A stretch of DNA of 64,000 nucleotides from the NCBI GenBank assembly GCA_046726375.1, contig JBKPAJ010000181.1, positions 1 through 64,000 of the forward strand, read 5' to 3'. Positions within the stretch are counted from its first letter, which is position 1. Each line of letters opens with the position of its first letter. Both the position numbers and the translations under genes were made by a program. Positions 24,279 to 32,715 of this stretch are shown here, in pieces. The stretch comes from DASPWV01 sp046726375. GTDB taxonomy: Bacteria; Acidobacteriota; Vicinamibacteria; Vicinamibacterales; UBA2999. The notes beneath the pieces were generated by a model. It worked only from the letters and a program-made list of their open reading frames with translations, was not told the DNA's origin and searched no databases.

Positions 24279-27020
24279 ATGCGAGTGTTTGTACTTTTGC
24301 TGTCTTTGCTTTCGGCGGCAACAGCCTCGGCGCAACAGCCCGCTATCCCTCCGCCTTCCGACGAAGATCTCAGCATTCAAGCGTTTCTGCAGTCGGTGGA
24401 AACGGCGATTTCCACCACCGATCGCGCGGCCTGGTTGAACCTTCTCTCGTCGAACGCCGATCGCGATGCGGCGACCGAATTCTTCGATTCGATGGTGCCC
24501 CAGGGCGTCACGCGGGTCGTGGTGCGCGAGCGCGATCGCAGCGAACTGATGGGGGCGTTGCCGGGCGACGGCTACCGCCTGATCGGCGAAGTGTTCATCG
24601 AGACGGGAGCGCGCGGCCGCATTGTCACGTGGCGTCTCGACATTCGCAAACCGCGTGAATCGACGGAGCGGCAGCCGTGGCGTCTGGTGGCAGAGGAACG
24701 CCTGTCGTTTGTCGAAGGCTTGCACCGCCTGTCGCTTCATCCGGAAAAGCAGTTTCTCGCGCGCGACCTCGTCCTCGAATCGGTGGACTTTCAGTTGCGC
24801 CTGCCGGCGGGCGACGTCTTCGTTGCCGATACGGCGGAGGGCGTGACCGCGTTGGTCCTGCTCGGCGACGGCTCGATGGTGTTTACCCCGACGCCGCCCG
24901 AAGAACGCGGCCAACTGAAACTCTTCGCGGGCGCAGAAACGCTGGAGACGCCGTTCTCTTCGGTGTTCGTCCGGCTGAATCCGTACGAGTTCGAGCAGCA
25001 GATCAAACGGCACGCGCTCACGCCGGCGCCGGTCGACTCGCGGACGTTCAGACGCGCCCAGCTGATCTTCGAAGAGGAATTGCCAAAGTCGTTCAGTCTC
25101 GACTTGAGCGACTTGAGCCGCGACACGTGGTCGCTTCTGCCGCAGGCAGGAGACTTCCTCGCCGAAGTACGAACGCGCCGTTTCGATGTGCTCACCTTCG
25201 CGCGCTCGACCGCGGAGGCCGAAGACGTGACGCTGTTTCATCGCGCACGCAAGAAAAACATCTCTGCGTACGCATCGCCCATGAAGTTGAGCAGCCGCGG
25301 CCGCTTCTTCAACGAGGACGAGCTGGTCGAGTACGACGTGCTCAATTACGACGTCGACGCCACCTATCTTCCCGATCGCCAGTGGCTCGAAGGTCATGTG
25401 CGCATGCGGCTGCGCGTCAAAGCCTACGCGCTCGCGGCGCTCACGTTGAAGCTGAACGAGCAGCTGAATGTGCGCTCAATCAGCAGCGATGAACTGGGCC
25501 GGCTGTTGTTCCTCAAAGTGCGCAATCAAAACAGCGTGGTGGTGAATCTGCCGTCCACCGTCGCGCGCGATCTCGAGCTTACGCTCGACATCACGTATCA
25601 GGGACCGATGCACAGCCAGGGTCTCGATCAGGAGTCGATCACGGTGCAAGAACCCGCGCGCGTGCAGCCCGAGGAGATGCCGTTCGTTCCTGCCGAACCG
25701 AACTGGCTGTTCAGCAATCGCAGCTTTTGGTATCCGCAGGCGCAAGTCACCGACTATGCCACTGCCCGAGTACGAGTGACGTTGCCGCTCGGATACGCGG
25801 CGGTGGCAACAGGTGTCCCTGCGGCCGGCAATCCCATGTCCGCGGGCCCGACACGGTCGACGTATACGTTCACCGCCGATCAGCCCGCCCGCTACATCGG
25901 CCTGGTGGTGAGCAAGATGGCGATGGTGGACTCGACCCACGTCGCGCTCGACATTCAACCGCCCGTGGTCGGCCAACCGCGCGAAGTGTATGCAGGCGGC
26001 GGGATCCTGATTCGGCCGCGGACGCTCCCGCCGGTCGGCGCACGCAATACGATGCTCCTGTCGGTTGCGGCCACTCGCCGTCAAGCGCAACGCGGCCGCG
26101 ACATCGTCATCACGGCAGCGGAGATTTTGCGCTTCTATGGCGCGACCATCGGCGACGTGCCCTACGACGCCATGACGCTGGCCATGGTGGAGAGCAGTCT
26201 TCCTGGAGGCCACAGCCCGGCCTACATGGCGATGATGAACAACCCCGCGCCGATGACGCCCAACACGTGGCGCAACGATCCCGCAACCTTCAGCAATTAC
26301 CCGGAGTTCTACCTCGCGCACGAATTGGCGCACCAGTGGTGGGGCCAGGCTGTGGGCTGGCAGAACTATCACGAGCAGTGGCTGAGCGAGGGCATGGCGC
26401 AGTACTTCGCCGCGCTCTACGCCAGGGAGCGTCGCGGCGAGGCGGCGTTTCGCGACGTGATTCGCCAGTTTCGCCGCTGGGCGATCGACCAGTCGGATCA
26501 GGGGCCGATTTATCTCGGTTACCGACTGGGCCACTTGAAGAACGACAGCCGCATCTTCCGCGCTGTTGTCTACAACAAAAGTGCGGCGGTCTTGCACATG
26601 CTCCGGCGCCTCATCGGAGACGATGCGTTCTTTCAAGGGCTCCGGCGCTTCTATGCCGACAACCGGTTCAAGAAAGCCGGGACGCAGGAATTTCAGCGCG
26701 CGATGGAAGCCACGTCCGGACGCTCACTCGAACGGTTTTTTCAACGCTGGATTTTCGAGTGGGGCATTCCGCGCGTGCGCTACTCCGCAACGGTAGACGG
26801 TCAAGAGCTCGTCGTTCGTTTTGAGCAAGTAACGGCGACCGCCGACGCTGTTTACGACGTGCCGGTCACGCTGTCGATTCAGTCCGGCGACCGAGCAGTT
26901 GAACACGTCGTCGTGCTCGACGAGACGACAACTGAAAAGCGTTACCCGCTGACTGGCGCATTGAAGAACGTGGACGTGAATGCGGACGGCGCGGCGGTGG
27001 CGATCTTTGAAAAGCGGTGA
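24279..27020 (+). CDS. Secreted M1-family metallo-aminopeptidase
   Basis: The 913-residue product has a signal peptide ending in ATASAQQ. The gluzincin zinc site HELAHQWWGQ is near residue 680, with the third ligand Glu in WLSEGMAQYF 18 residues later. Upstream, LAMVESSLPGGHSP occupies the place of the exopeptidase GAMEN loop and departs from consensus, so strict aminopeptidase specificity is uncertain. The N-terminal 350 residues are extra compared with typical M1 enzymes. It probably digests peptides in the periplasm or outside the cell. A family 1 repeat lies in the leader region. Confidence 0.88.
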   Translation: MRVFVLLLSLLSAATASAQQPAIPPPSDEDLSIQAFLQSVETAISTTDRAAWLNLLSSNADRDAATEFFDSMVPQGVTRVVVRERDRSELMGALPGDGYRLIGEVFIETGARGRIVTWRLDIRKPRESTERQPWRLVAEERLSFVEGLHRLSLHPEKQFLARDLVLESVDFQLRLPAGDVFVADTAEGVTALVLLGDGSMVFTPTPPEERGQLKLFAGAETLETPFSSVFVRLNPYEFEQQIKRHALTPAPVDSRTFRRAQLIFEEELPKSFSLDLSDLSRDTWSLLPQAGDFLAEVRTRRFDVLTFARSTAEAEDVTLFHRARKKNISAYASPMKLSSRGRFFNEDELVEYDVLNYDVDATYLPDRQWLEGHVRMRLRVKAYALAALTLKLNEQLNVRSISSDELGRLLFLKVRNQNSVVVNLPSTVARDLELTLDITYQGPMHSQGLDQESITVQEPARVQPEEMPFVPAEPNWLFSNRSFWYPQAQVTDYATARVRVTLPLGYAAVATGVPAAGNPMSAGPTRSTYTFTADQPARYIGLVVSKMAMVDSTHVALDIQPPVVGQPREVYAGGGILIRPRTLPPVGARNTMLLSVAATRRQAQRGRDIVITAAEILRFYGATIGDVPYDAMTLAMVESSLPGGHSPAYMAMMNNPAPMTPNTWRNDPATFSNYPEFYLAHELAHQWWGQAVGWQNYHEQWLSEGMAQYFAALYARERRGEAAFRDVIRQFRRWAIDQSDQGPIYLGYRLGHLKNDSRIFRAVVYNKSAAVLHMLRRLIGDDAFFQGLRRFYADNRFKKAGTQEFQRAMEATSGRSLERFFQRWIFEWGIPRVRYSATVDGQELVVRFEQVTATADAVYDVPVTLSIQSGDRAVEHVVVLDETTTEKRYPLTGALKNVDVNADGAAVAIFEKR

Positions 27021-27103
27021 AGTCGCGGCTAGCGGAACGACTGTAGGCACGCGCAGCGGGTAACGCGGAGCGAGGGAGCATTCTCGCTACGTGCTGGCCG
27101 CTA

Positions 27104-27526
27104 CTACGGTAAGTAGATTCCCGACACCTTCATCTGCCCGTTCGGCTCCATCCGCTCACACACGACGTAAAACTTCGCGTCGTTGATGACGTACGCGCGC
27201 GTGTGACGTTCACCAAACTGCGATGAGCTGATGACCGCTGGCCCTGACGCCATTTGCGGCGGCAGGAGTTCATCGACCTTGCTGCGAAGATCGCCTTGCC
27301 GGATTTCTCCGCCGTCGAGCATCAGCATCACGGGCACGATCGTTGCGCCGGCGGGCACGCCCGGCGGCGTCGCGTTGCTGACGTCGGCTTCGGCGATGGC
27401 GGCCTGCACACCCGGCCCGACGACGCGTTGAACTGGAACGGAGATGATCCAGAGGACTGCCACCGCGCACAGCGCGGCTGCCATCCATTCGAACAGGGAT
27501 CCGACGCGAAGGTGGCGCTCCTCCAC
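27104..27526 (-). CDS. Single-pass membrane protein, unknown
   Basis: The 140-residue protein has one membrane helix at about residues 12-32 (LFEWMAAALCAVAVLWIISV) and a periplasmic tail of about 105 residues. The tail contains PGVPAGATIVPVMLMLDGGEIRQGD and ends KVSGIYLP, with a single cysteine. I do not recognise a domain. It is convergent with the M1 peptidase and divergent from nuoG. The sequence is well composed for this strand and has an ATG start, so a real gene is likely. Confidence 0.6.
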   Translation of the reverse strand: MEERHLRVGSLFEWMAAALCAVAVLWIISVPVQRVVGPGVQAAIAEADVSNATPPGVPAGATIVPVMLMLDGGEIRQGDLRSKVDELLPPQMASGPAVISSSQFGERHTRAYVINDAKFYVVCERMEPNGQMKVSGIYLP

Positions 27527-27619
27527 GCCGCAAGTCTACGCTGTCGGCACACGCAAAAAAAGCACAGCTATCCCTTACGCCGTCAGCAGTTCGATCCTTG
27601 ATATGATTCGAAAATACGC

Positions 27620-29494
27620 ATGGAAACCGTCACGTTGACCATCGATGGCCGGCAACTTACTGTGCCAAAGGGCACCACCGTGCTCCAAGCTGCCATCGAA
27701 TCCGGCATTGAAGTTCCCTATTACTGTTATCACCCCGGCTTAGGCATCGACGCGTCGTGTCGCGTGTGTCTCGTCAAGATCGAAAAAATGCCGAAGCTCC
27801 AGACGTCGTGCTCGACGCCGGTGGCGCAAGGCATGGTGGTGCACACGCAGGATGCCGAATCGGTTGAGGGCCGCGCCGGCGTGTTCGAGTTCCTGCTCAT
27901 CAACCATCCGCTCGACTGCCCCGTCTGCGACAAAGGCGGGGAATGTCCGCTCCAGGATTTTTCGTATCAATTTGGCAACGCGCAGAGCCGGATGGACTTT
28001 CCGCGGCGCGTATTCGACGGCGAAGGCGTGCGCGCCGACGTGGACTTTGGTCCGGCGCTCATGCTCAATCGCAATCGGTGCATCCTGTGCACCCGCTGCA
28101 TCCGGTTCATGCGCGAGATCGACGGCGACGCGCAGATCGGGATCGTCGACCGCGGCAACGGCAGTGAGATTGCCACGTTCAACGAACAAGGCGTGCATTC
28201 GCTCTTGTCGGGCAACTTGATGGACGTGTGTCCCGTCGGCGCGATCACGACGCGACAGTACCGCTTCCGCTCGCGCCCCTGGGACAACCCGACAGCCGTG
28301 GACACGATCTGCACGCTTTGCTCGAAGGGTTGCAACACCACTGCGTGGATCAAGGCCAAGCCCGAGTGGGCAAAGGGATCACGTCTCATCCGTGTGACGC
28401 CGCGCTACAACGAAGCGGTGAATGGCTTCTGGATGTGCGACATCGGTCGGTTCCAATACACCTGGGTGGAAAGCGATCAGCGGCTCCGCAAGCCGCTGCT
28501 GCTCGCGCGTGACGGCGCCACGCAGCTGGCGACGTGGAGAGAGGCGTTGGGCCGCGTTCGCGATTTGATGGAAACCGCCGGCCGGCGGGATGCGGCATCG
28601 GTGCGTTTCCTCACCTCCGCTCATGCGTCGCACGAAGAGCTATTCCTGCTCAAGCAACTCGCGCTTGGGCTCAAGGGAGAGGGCGGATCGGACCATGTGC
28701 ACGTTGCCTGGCGCCGCTCGGAAAAGCGTCAGCCCGCAGAGACGAAATTCCGCGTGCCGGCGACCGACGCGCCGAATGTGAACGGTGCTGTCGATCTTGG
28801 TCTCAGCGTCGGCTCCACCAGCGACGGCAGCGCCGATCTGTCGTCACTTCGAACGGCCGTTGAAAACGGACGTGTGTCGGTGGTGTACGTGGTCGATCCC
28901 GGTCCCGATGGCTCCCTGGGCGATGTGAGCTGGCTGATCGACGCGCGGCGTAACGGATCGCTCGCGACCGTCATCTATCAAGGTGTGCTCGCCTCCGAGC
29001 TCGGAAAGATCGCCGACGTCGTGCTGCCCGGGGCCGCGTGGGTGGAAAAAGACGCGACCTACACAAACGACAAGGCGATCGTTCAGGGCGCCTCAAAGGT
29101 GCTCAATGCGCCGGGCGAGGCCGTGGAAGACTGGCAAATTCTGACAAGCGTCGCGGCGGCGCTCGGCTTGCCGTTTAAGTACACGAGTTCGCAACAGGTC
29201 CGATCCGAAATCGCGACGGCGCTCGCCGACATGCCGCGGTATGCCGGGCTCGCCGGCCATATTTTCAATCGTCCACTGCCGTTGAAACATTGGTTGCAGG
29301 CCAGCAACCCGATGGAGCGGTGGAAGTGGAACGTCATGTTCCAGGATCTTCCCCCGGTCAAGGGCCACAACGTGCAGATGGAAGGAGCGCCGGCGCCCGC
29401 TGTCATTCCGCTGCGGCTCGTTACGGAAGAAATCTCGCGTCCCGCCGACGCCGCTCAGGGGCGCCCTGAGCGTGTCGAGGGGCGTTCCGAGTAA
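27620..29494 (+). CDS. nuoG: NADH-quinone oxidoreductase subunit G-like iron-sulfur protein
   Basis: The 624-residue product begins with a [2Fe-2S] ferredoxin domain (YYCYHPGL, CRVCLV, SCSTPV), then the His-Cys3 cluster site HPLDCPVCDKGGECPLQD, a double [4Fe-4S] region (CILCTRCIRF, DVCPVGAI) and a CTLCSKGC motif at the start of a shortened molybdopterin-oxidoreductase-like domain. This is complex I NuoG, which carries electrons from NADH; it is much shorter than the 900-residue E. coli protein. Other nuo genes are absent. TATGAT (27602-27607) is a likely -10 box. The last residues, GRPERVEGRSE, are encoded by a dispersed repeat. Confidence 0.88.
   Translation: METVTLTIDGRQLTVPKGTTVLQAAIESGIEVPYYCYHPGLGIDASCRVCLVKIEKMPKLQTSCSTPVAQGMVVHTQDAESVEGRAGVFEFLLINHPLDCPVCDKGGECPLQDFSYQFGNAQSRMDFPRRVFDGEGVRADVDFGPALMLNRNRCILCTRCIRFMREIDGDAQIGIVDRGNGSEIATFNEQGVHSLLSGNLMDVCPVGAITTRQYRFRSRPWDNPTAVDTICTLCSKGCNTTAWIKAKPEWAKGSRLIRVTPRYNEAVNGFWMCDIGRFQYTWVESDQRLRKPLLLARDGATQLATWREALGRVRDLMETAGRRDAASVRFLTSAHASHEELFLLKQLALGLKGEGGSDHVHVAWRRSEKRQPAETKFRVPATDAPNVNGAVDLGLSVGSTSDGSADLSSLRTAVENGRVSVVYVVDPGPDGSLGDVSWLIDARRNGSLATVIYQGVLASELGKIADVVLPGAAWVEKDATYTNDKAIVQGASKVLNAPGEAVEDWQILTSVAAALGLPFKYTSSQQVRSEIATALADMPRYAGLAGHIFNRPLPLKHWLQASNPMERWKWNVMFQDLPPVKGHNVQMEGAPAPAVIPLRLVTEEISRPADAAQGRPERVEGRSE
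29453..29490. repeat. Dispersed CTCAGGG/CCCTGAG palindrome within the nuoG 3' end
   Basis: CTCAGGG and CCCTGAG are separated by GCG, followed by CGTGTCGAGGGGC. The unit encodes RPERVEG in the nuoG frame, a peptide that commonly marks a widespread GC-rich intergenic repeat read as protein. Related pieces occur near 13247, 32528, 32684 and 48455. Confidence 0.55.
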
Positions 29495-29498
29495 CCAC

Positions 29499-30251
29499 TT
29501 GGAATCACTGTTCACCTCCGCGCCGTCTCTCGCCGCGTTCGCTGCCGGCGTGTTGAGCTTCATCTCGCCGTGCGTCCTGCCGCTCATCCCTGGTTACCTG
29601 TCGTTTATTTCAGGCGTCTCGCTGGATGAGATGCGCGGTACCGCGCCGGCTGCCGCCGGCCGCGGCACCGCGGCTGTGCGCCGGCGCATGGTGATTACGT
29701 CCTTGTTCTTCATCCTGGGGTTCTCGCTCGTGTTCATCACGCTCGGCGCAAGCGCCACGGCGCTTGGGCAACTCGTGATGGCGAAGAGCACGCTGCTAGG
29801 AAAGATCGCGGGGGTCGTGATCATCATCTTCGGCCTTCACACGATGGGCCTGCTGAAGATCGGCTGGCTCTATCGCGAGAAGCGCTTCCAGCAGACGAAC
29901 AAACCGGCGAGCATGTTCGGCGCGACGCTCGTCGGCATCGCGTTCGCGTTTGGCTGGACGCCCTGTATCGGTCCGATTCTCGCCGCAATTCTCGCGATTG
30001 CTGGTGCGCAGGAAACCGTGAGTCAGGGGATTCAGCTGCTCGCGATCTATTCGGCCGGGCTGGCGCTCCCGTTCCTGCTGACCACGCTCGCGATCGATCG
30101 GTTCTTCGCGGCCTTCGCGAAGATTCGCCGACACTATCACGCCATCGAGGTCACCTCGGGCGTGCTCATGGTCGTCATTGGCGTCTTGATCTTCACGAAC
30201 AACTTCACGATCATCGCGCGCTATCTTCAGGACTACTTGCCCGTTTATTAA
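29499..30251 (+). CDS. ccdA: CcdA/DsbD-type cytochrome c biogenesis membrane protein
   Basis: The roughly 250-residue protein has six membrane helices and the two redox cysteines of the family, in SFISPCVLPLIPGYLSFISG near the N-terminus and FGWTPCIGPILAAIL near residue 165. CcdA shuttles electrons from cytoplasmic thioredoxin across the inner membrane to periplasmic thiol proteins, for cytochrome c maturation or protein repair. The TTG at 29499 is preferred because the possible GTG at 29472 lies inside the repeat that ends nuoG. The two genes are almost contiguous and probably co-transcribed. Confidence 0.88.
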   Translation: MESLFTSAPSLAAFAAGVLSFISPCVLPLIPGYLSFISGVSLDEMRGTAPAAAGRGTAAVRRRMVITSLFFILGFSLVFITLGASATALGQLVMAKSTLLGKIAGVVIIIFGLHTMGLLKIGWLYREKRFQQTNKPASMFGATLVGIAFAFGWTPCIGPILAAILAIAGAQETVSQGIQLLAIYSAGLALPFLLTTLAIDRFFAAFAKIRRHYHAIEVTSGVLMVVIGVLIFTNNFTIIARYLQDYLPVY

Positions 30252-30314
30252 TCGTTTCTCTGCCGATCTCGCCGTCTTCACCGGCCGCGCGCTTCTGGTA
30301 TTCTTGCCCGTACG

Positions 30315-31490
30315 GTGACCAACCGCTGGATCCGATTTCTGCTCGCAGTGCTCGCGATTGCAGCGGCATCGGCGGCCGCCTATCGCATCGTGCAGGACGA
30401 ACAACGTCTTGCCAGGGACCTCACCACGGCGCGCAACGCGTTCTTCATCGGCGACAGCGCATTGAGCGCCGTTGAGCAACTTCAAGCCTCGTTACACGCC
30501 TACGTCGCGCCGGGCCAGGGCCTGAGCTTCTGGGTTTCGCGCACTGGTCTCCTCCTCGACAAATTGCGCCGCTCACTGTTGGATGTCGATGCGGCGGCCA
30601 ACGCCAATGGCGGGTCGATCGGCGAGGCGCTCGACCTGTCGGATCGCCTCGCGGCGTCGGAACAGCGCATCCGCGAGTACGCGCGCACCGGCCAGTTCGT
30701 CCTCGCAGGCGACGTGATCTTCGGCGAGGCACGTGATCTGTTCGACGGGCTTCGGATCCAGATTGCGCGAAGCCGCGATCAGATCAGCCGAGCCGCAGGG
30801 CAGCGCGAGGCTGATGTGCGACGCGAGCAGCTGTATCTGGCGTTGGGCGCGGCGGCCATTCTCGCGCTGATGCTCTTGTTGTTAGTGCCGCCCGGACGCG
30901 CGCCGACTGTTATCCAAACGGAACCACCGGCTGCGCCCGCGCCGTCAGCACGTGTGCCCGTTGCCGCCGCTCCACCTTCGTTCGGCGCCGCGTACGCAAA
31001 CGAGCTGGCAACGTTGTGCGCTGACATTGCGGCCGCGAGTGACACGCGCGAACTCGAGGGTCTGCTCGACCGCGCCCGCAAGCTGCTCCGCGCGCGTGGA
31101 GTGATCGTGTGGATTACCGCGGCAAACCGGCTCGAGCTGCACGCCGCCGCCTCGGCAGGCTACGAGCCCCGCATGGTCGCACGCCTCGGTCCCATTCATC
31201 GCGATACGGGAAACCTCACAGCCGATGCGTTCCGCGAAAACATGGTACGGAGTAGTTCGTCGGCTGGAATGAATCCGGCCGCGTTCGCGATCCCAATGCC
31301 GGCGCCCGAGGGTCCAGTGGGCGTGTTTGCTGCCGAACTCGCCGCCGGCGCCGACATCGACGAAGCAAAGCTGGCGGCCGCGCGACTCATCGCCGCGCAG
31401 CTCGGACCCGTGCTGGGCACGGTTCCGTCCGAAACCGGAACCGTCGGCAGCACCGCCGTGCCCGATCGCCAGAGCGTCGGCGAGAGCTAG
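30315..31490 (+). CDS. Membrane sensor-like protein with GAF-like domain
   Basis: The 391-residue product has an N-terminal membrane helix (IRFLLAVLAIAAASAAAYRI), a helical periplasmic segment to about residue 170, a second membrane helix (LALGAAAILALMLLLLV) and a cytoplasmic part after a Pro/Ala linker. The C-terminal 160 residues, with ARKLLRARGVIVWI and ADAFRENMVRSS, look like a GAF domain. No kinase, cyclase or methyl-accepting region follows, so the output is unknown. The GTG at 30315 lies 10 nt after a TATTCT -10-like box. Confidence 0.65.
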   Translation: MTNRWIRFLLAVLAIAAASAAAYRIVQDEQRLARDLTTARNAFFIGDSALSAVEQLQASLHAYVAPGQGLSFWVSRTGLLLDKLRRSLLDVDAAANANGGSIGEALDLSDRLAASEQRIREYARTGQFVLAGDVIFGEARDLFDGLRIQIARSRDQISRAAGQREADVRREQLYLALGAAAILALMLLLLVPPGRAPTVIQTEPPAAPAPSARVPVAAAPPSFGAAYANELATLCADIAAASDTRELEGLLDRARKLLRARGVIVWITAANRLELHAAASAGYEPRMVARLGPIHRDTGNLTADAFRENMVRSSSSAGMNPAAFAIPMPAPEGPVGVFAAELAAGADIDEAKLAAARLIAAQLGPVLGTVPSETGTVGSTAVPDRQSVGES

Positions 31491-31505
31491 CCGCCCCTTC
31501 TCTAC

Positions 31506-32447
31506 TCAGATTGCCGGCCGCGGCAGACGCCGAGCGCGCGGCTGCGGCGCTTCAATGGTCGCTTTGACGGTCGATTGCTTTTTATCGCGCACGATTCCAA
31601 GCGTGACGTCGCCGCTCTTGTCTCTCAACCGATCGACGAGATCGTCGTAGTCGCGGACGCGTTCACCATCAATTGAGGTGATGACATCGCCCGCCTTGAG
31701 TCCCGCTTTCTCCGCGGGTGAATCCTTCGTCACTTCGGACACGAGGACACCGCCGTCCTTGACGCCGAAATAGTCCGCGAGCTGTGGCGGGAGCGATTCG
31801 ATCTGGACGCCCAGACGGCGCCGCGCGCCGAGCGGAAACATGTCGCCGAAATCGAACCGCATTGGCCCATCGAATTGGAACTCGCGGAGACGCGGTTCGA
31901 GTTCGCGAAAACGCGGCTCCAGCTCGCGAAAGCGGGGTTCGATCTCGCGAAGCTTTGGCTCCAGCTCTCGCATGCTCCTCGCGATTTCACGGCCGATGCG
32001 ATCGTTGTCGATGCCCCAGCCGAACGAGCGCGCTTCGGGCGTCACATCAACCGTCTGGCGTTGCCCGCCGCGCAGCAGTGTCAACTTGACCGTGCGCCCG
32101 CTGACGGTCTCTTCCACGAGCCGGGAGAACTGGCGGGCGCTGCGAATCCGCTCTCCGTCGAATTCCACCACGACGTCGCCTTCGCGAATCCCCGCCCTCG
32201 CGGCCGGACTGTCCTGATCGACATCATCGATCCGGACGCCACTCTGTTCCTTGAGCTCGTCCGCGTTCAGGTCGTTGACCGTGACACCAATCTGACTGCC
32301 ACGTCCGTCAAGCATCAGGATTCGCGATCGATCGCGCGGCTCCGGTGACGGGCTGGGCTGCGCCGACTGCGCCAGGAGCGTGCCCACGGCAGTCAAAACG
32401 GCGGCCGTCAGAACCAGGCCGAATATGGCAAACCTCGCTTTTTGCAT
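31506..32447 (-). CDS. Secreted double-PDZ protein with heptad linker
   Basis: The 313-residue product has a signal peptide or anchor (residues 1-27) and two PDZ domains, one at about 50-140 (DQDSPAARAGIREGDVVVEF) and one at about 205-300 (KDSPAEKAGLKAGDVITSID). Between them are four near-identical seven-residue units of the form LEPRFRE. There is no trypsin-like protease domain, so it is not a DegP-type protease despite the PDZ pair. A binding or scaffold role in the periplasm is inferred. The ATG has a GGAGG site 9 nt upstream. Confidence 0.82.
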   Translation of the reverse strand: MQKARFAIFGLVLTAAVLTAVGTLLAQSAQPSPSPEPRDRSRILMLDGRGSQIGVTVNDLNADELKEQSGVRIDDVDQDSPAARAGIREGDVVVEFDGERIRSARQFSRLVEETVSGRTVKLTLLRGGQRQTVDVTPEARSFGWGIDNDRIGREIARSMRELEPKLREIEPRFRELEPRFRELEPRLREFQFDGPMRFDFGDMFPLGARRRLGVQIESLPPQLADYFGVKDGGVLVSEVTKDSPAEKAGLKAGDVITSIDGERVRDYDDLVDRLRDKSGDVTLGIVRDKKQSTVKATIEAPQPRARRLPRPAI

Positions 32448-32507
32448 CAGGAGATTCCTCCGTACATTGGTCTCAGACGAGAGACCGGGCTGTTCGGTTG
32501 GCTCTTC

Positions 32508-32541
32508 GACTTGCCCGAACTACCGTCGCTCAGGGCAAGTC
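32508..32541. repeat. 9-bp perfect hairpin next to the family 1 repeat
   Basis: GACTTGCCC (32508-32516) pairs with GGGCAAGTC (32533-32541) around a 16-nt loop. GCTCAGGGCAAG occurs here at 32528-32539 and again at 32684-32695, flanking the family 1 copy as a 12-bp direct repeat. Confidence 0.6.
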
Positions 32542-32558
32542 CTTCGACTGCCGGGACC

Positions 32559-32682
32559 TAACCCCAAGCTCACTTCAGTTCGCAGCGCCAACGGCGTTGA
32601 ACGTTCGAAATGCCACTTTCGGCCCGAATCTTGAGCTCGGCTCAATGCCACGATCATCAACGCAAGTGAATTGAGCGGGTAG
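32559..32682 (+). repeat. Palindromic 3'-end repeat, family 1, copy 3
   Basis: This is the clearest copy. It starts ACCTAACCCCAAGCTCACTT and ends AAGTGAATTGAGCGGGTAG. Apart from small changes it is the reverse complement of 3177-3297. Unlike the other copies it does not follow a gene's stop codon but lies between the PDZ gene and glnA. Confidence 0.78.
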
Positions 32683-32702
32683 GGCTCAGGGCAAGCTCCC
32701 CT

Positions 32703-32708
32703 TAGAAT
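32703..32708 (+). promoter_or_regulatory. Predicted -10 box of glnA
   Basis: TAGAAT ends 7 nt before the GTG at 32716 with no Shine-Dalgarno between, consistent with a leaderless transcript. Confidence 0.5.
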
Positions 32709-32715
32709 CGTTCCC

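Noticed and set aside
31506..32447. HtrA/DegP serine protease
   Set aside because: Two PDZ domains are present, but no trypsin-like domain or GNSGG motif.
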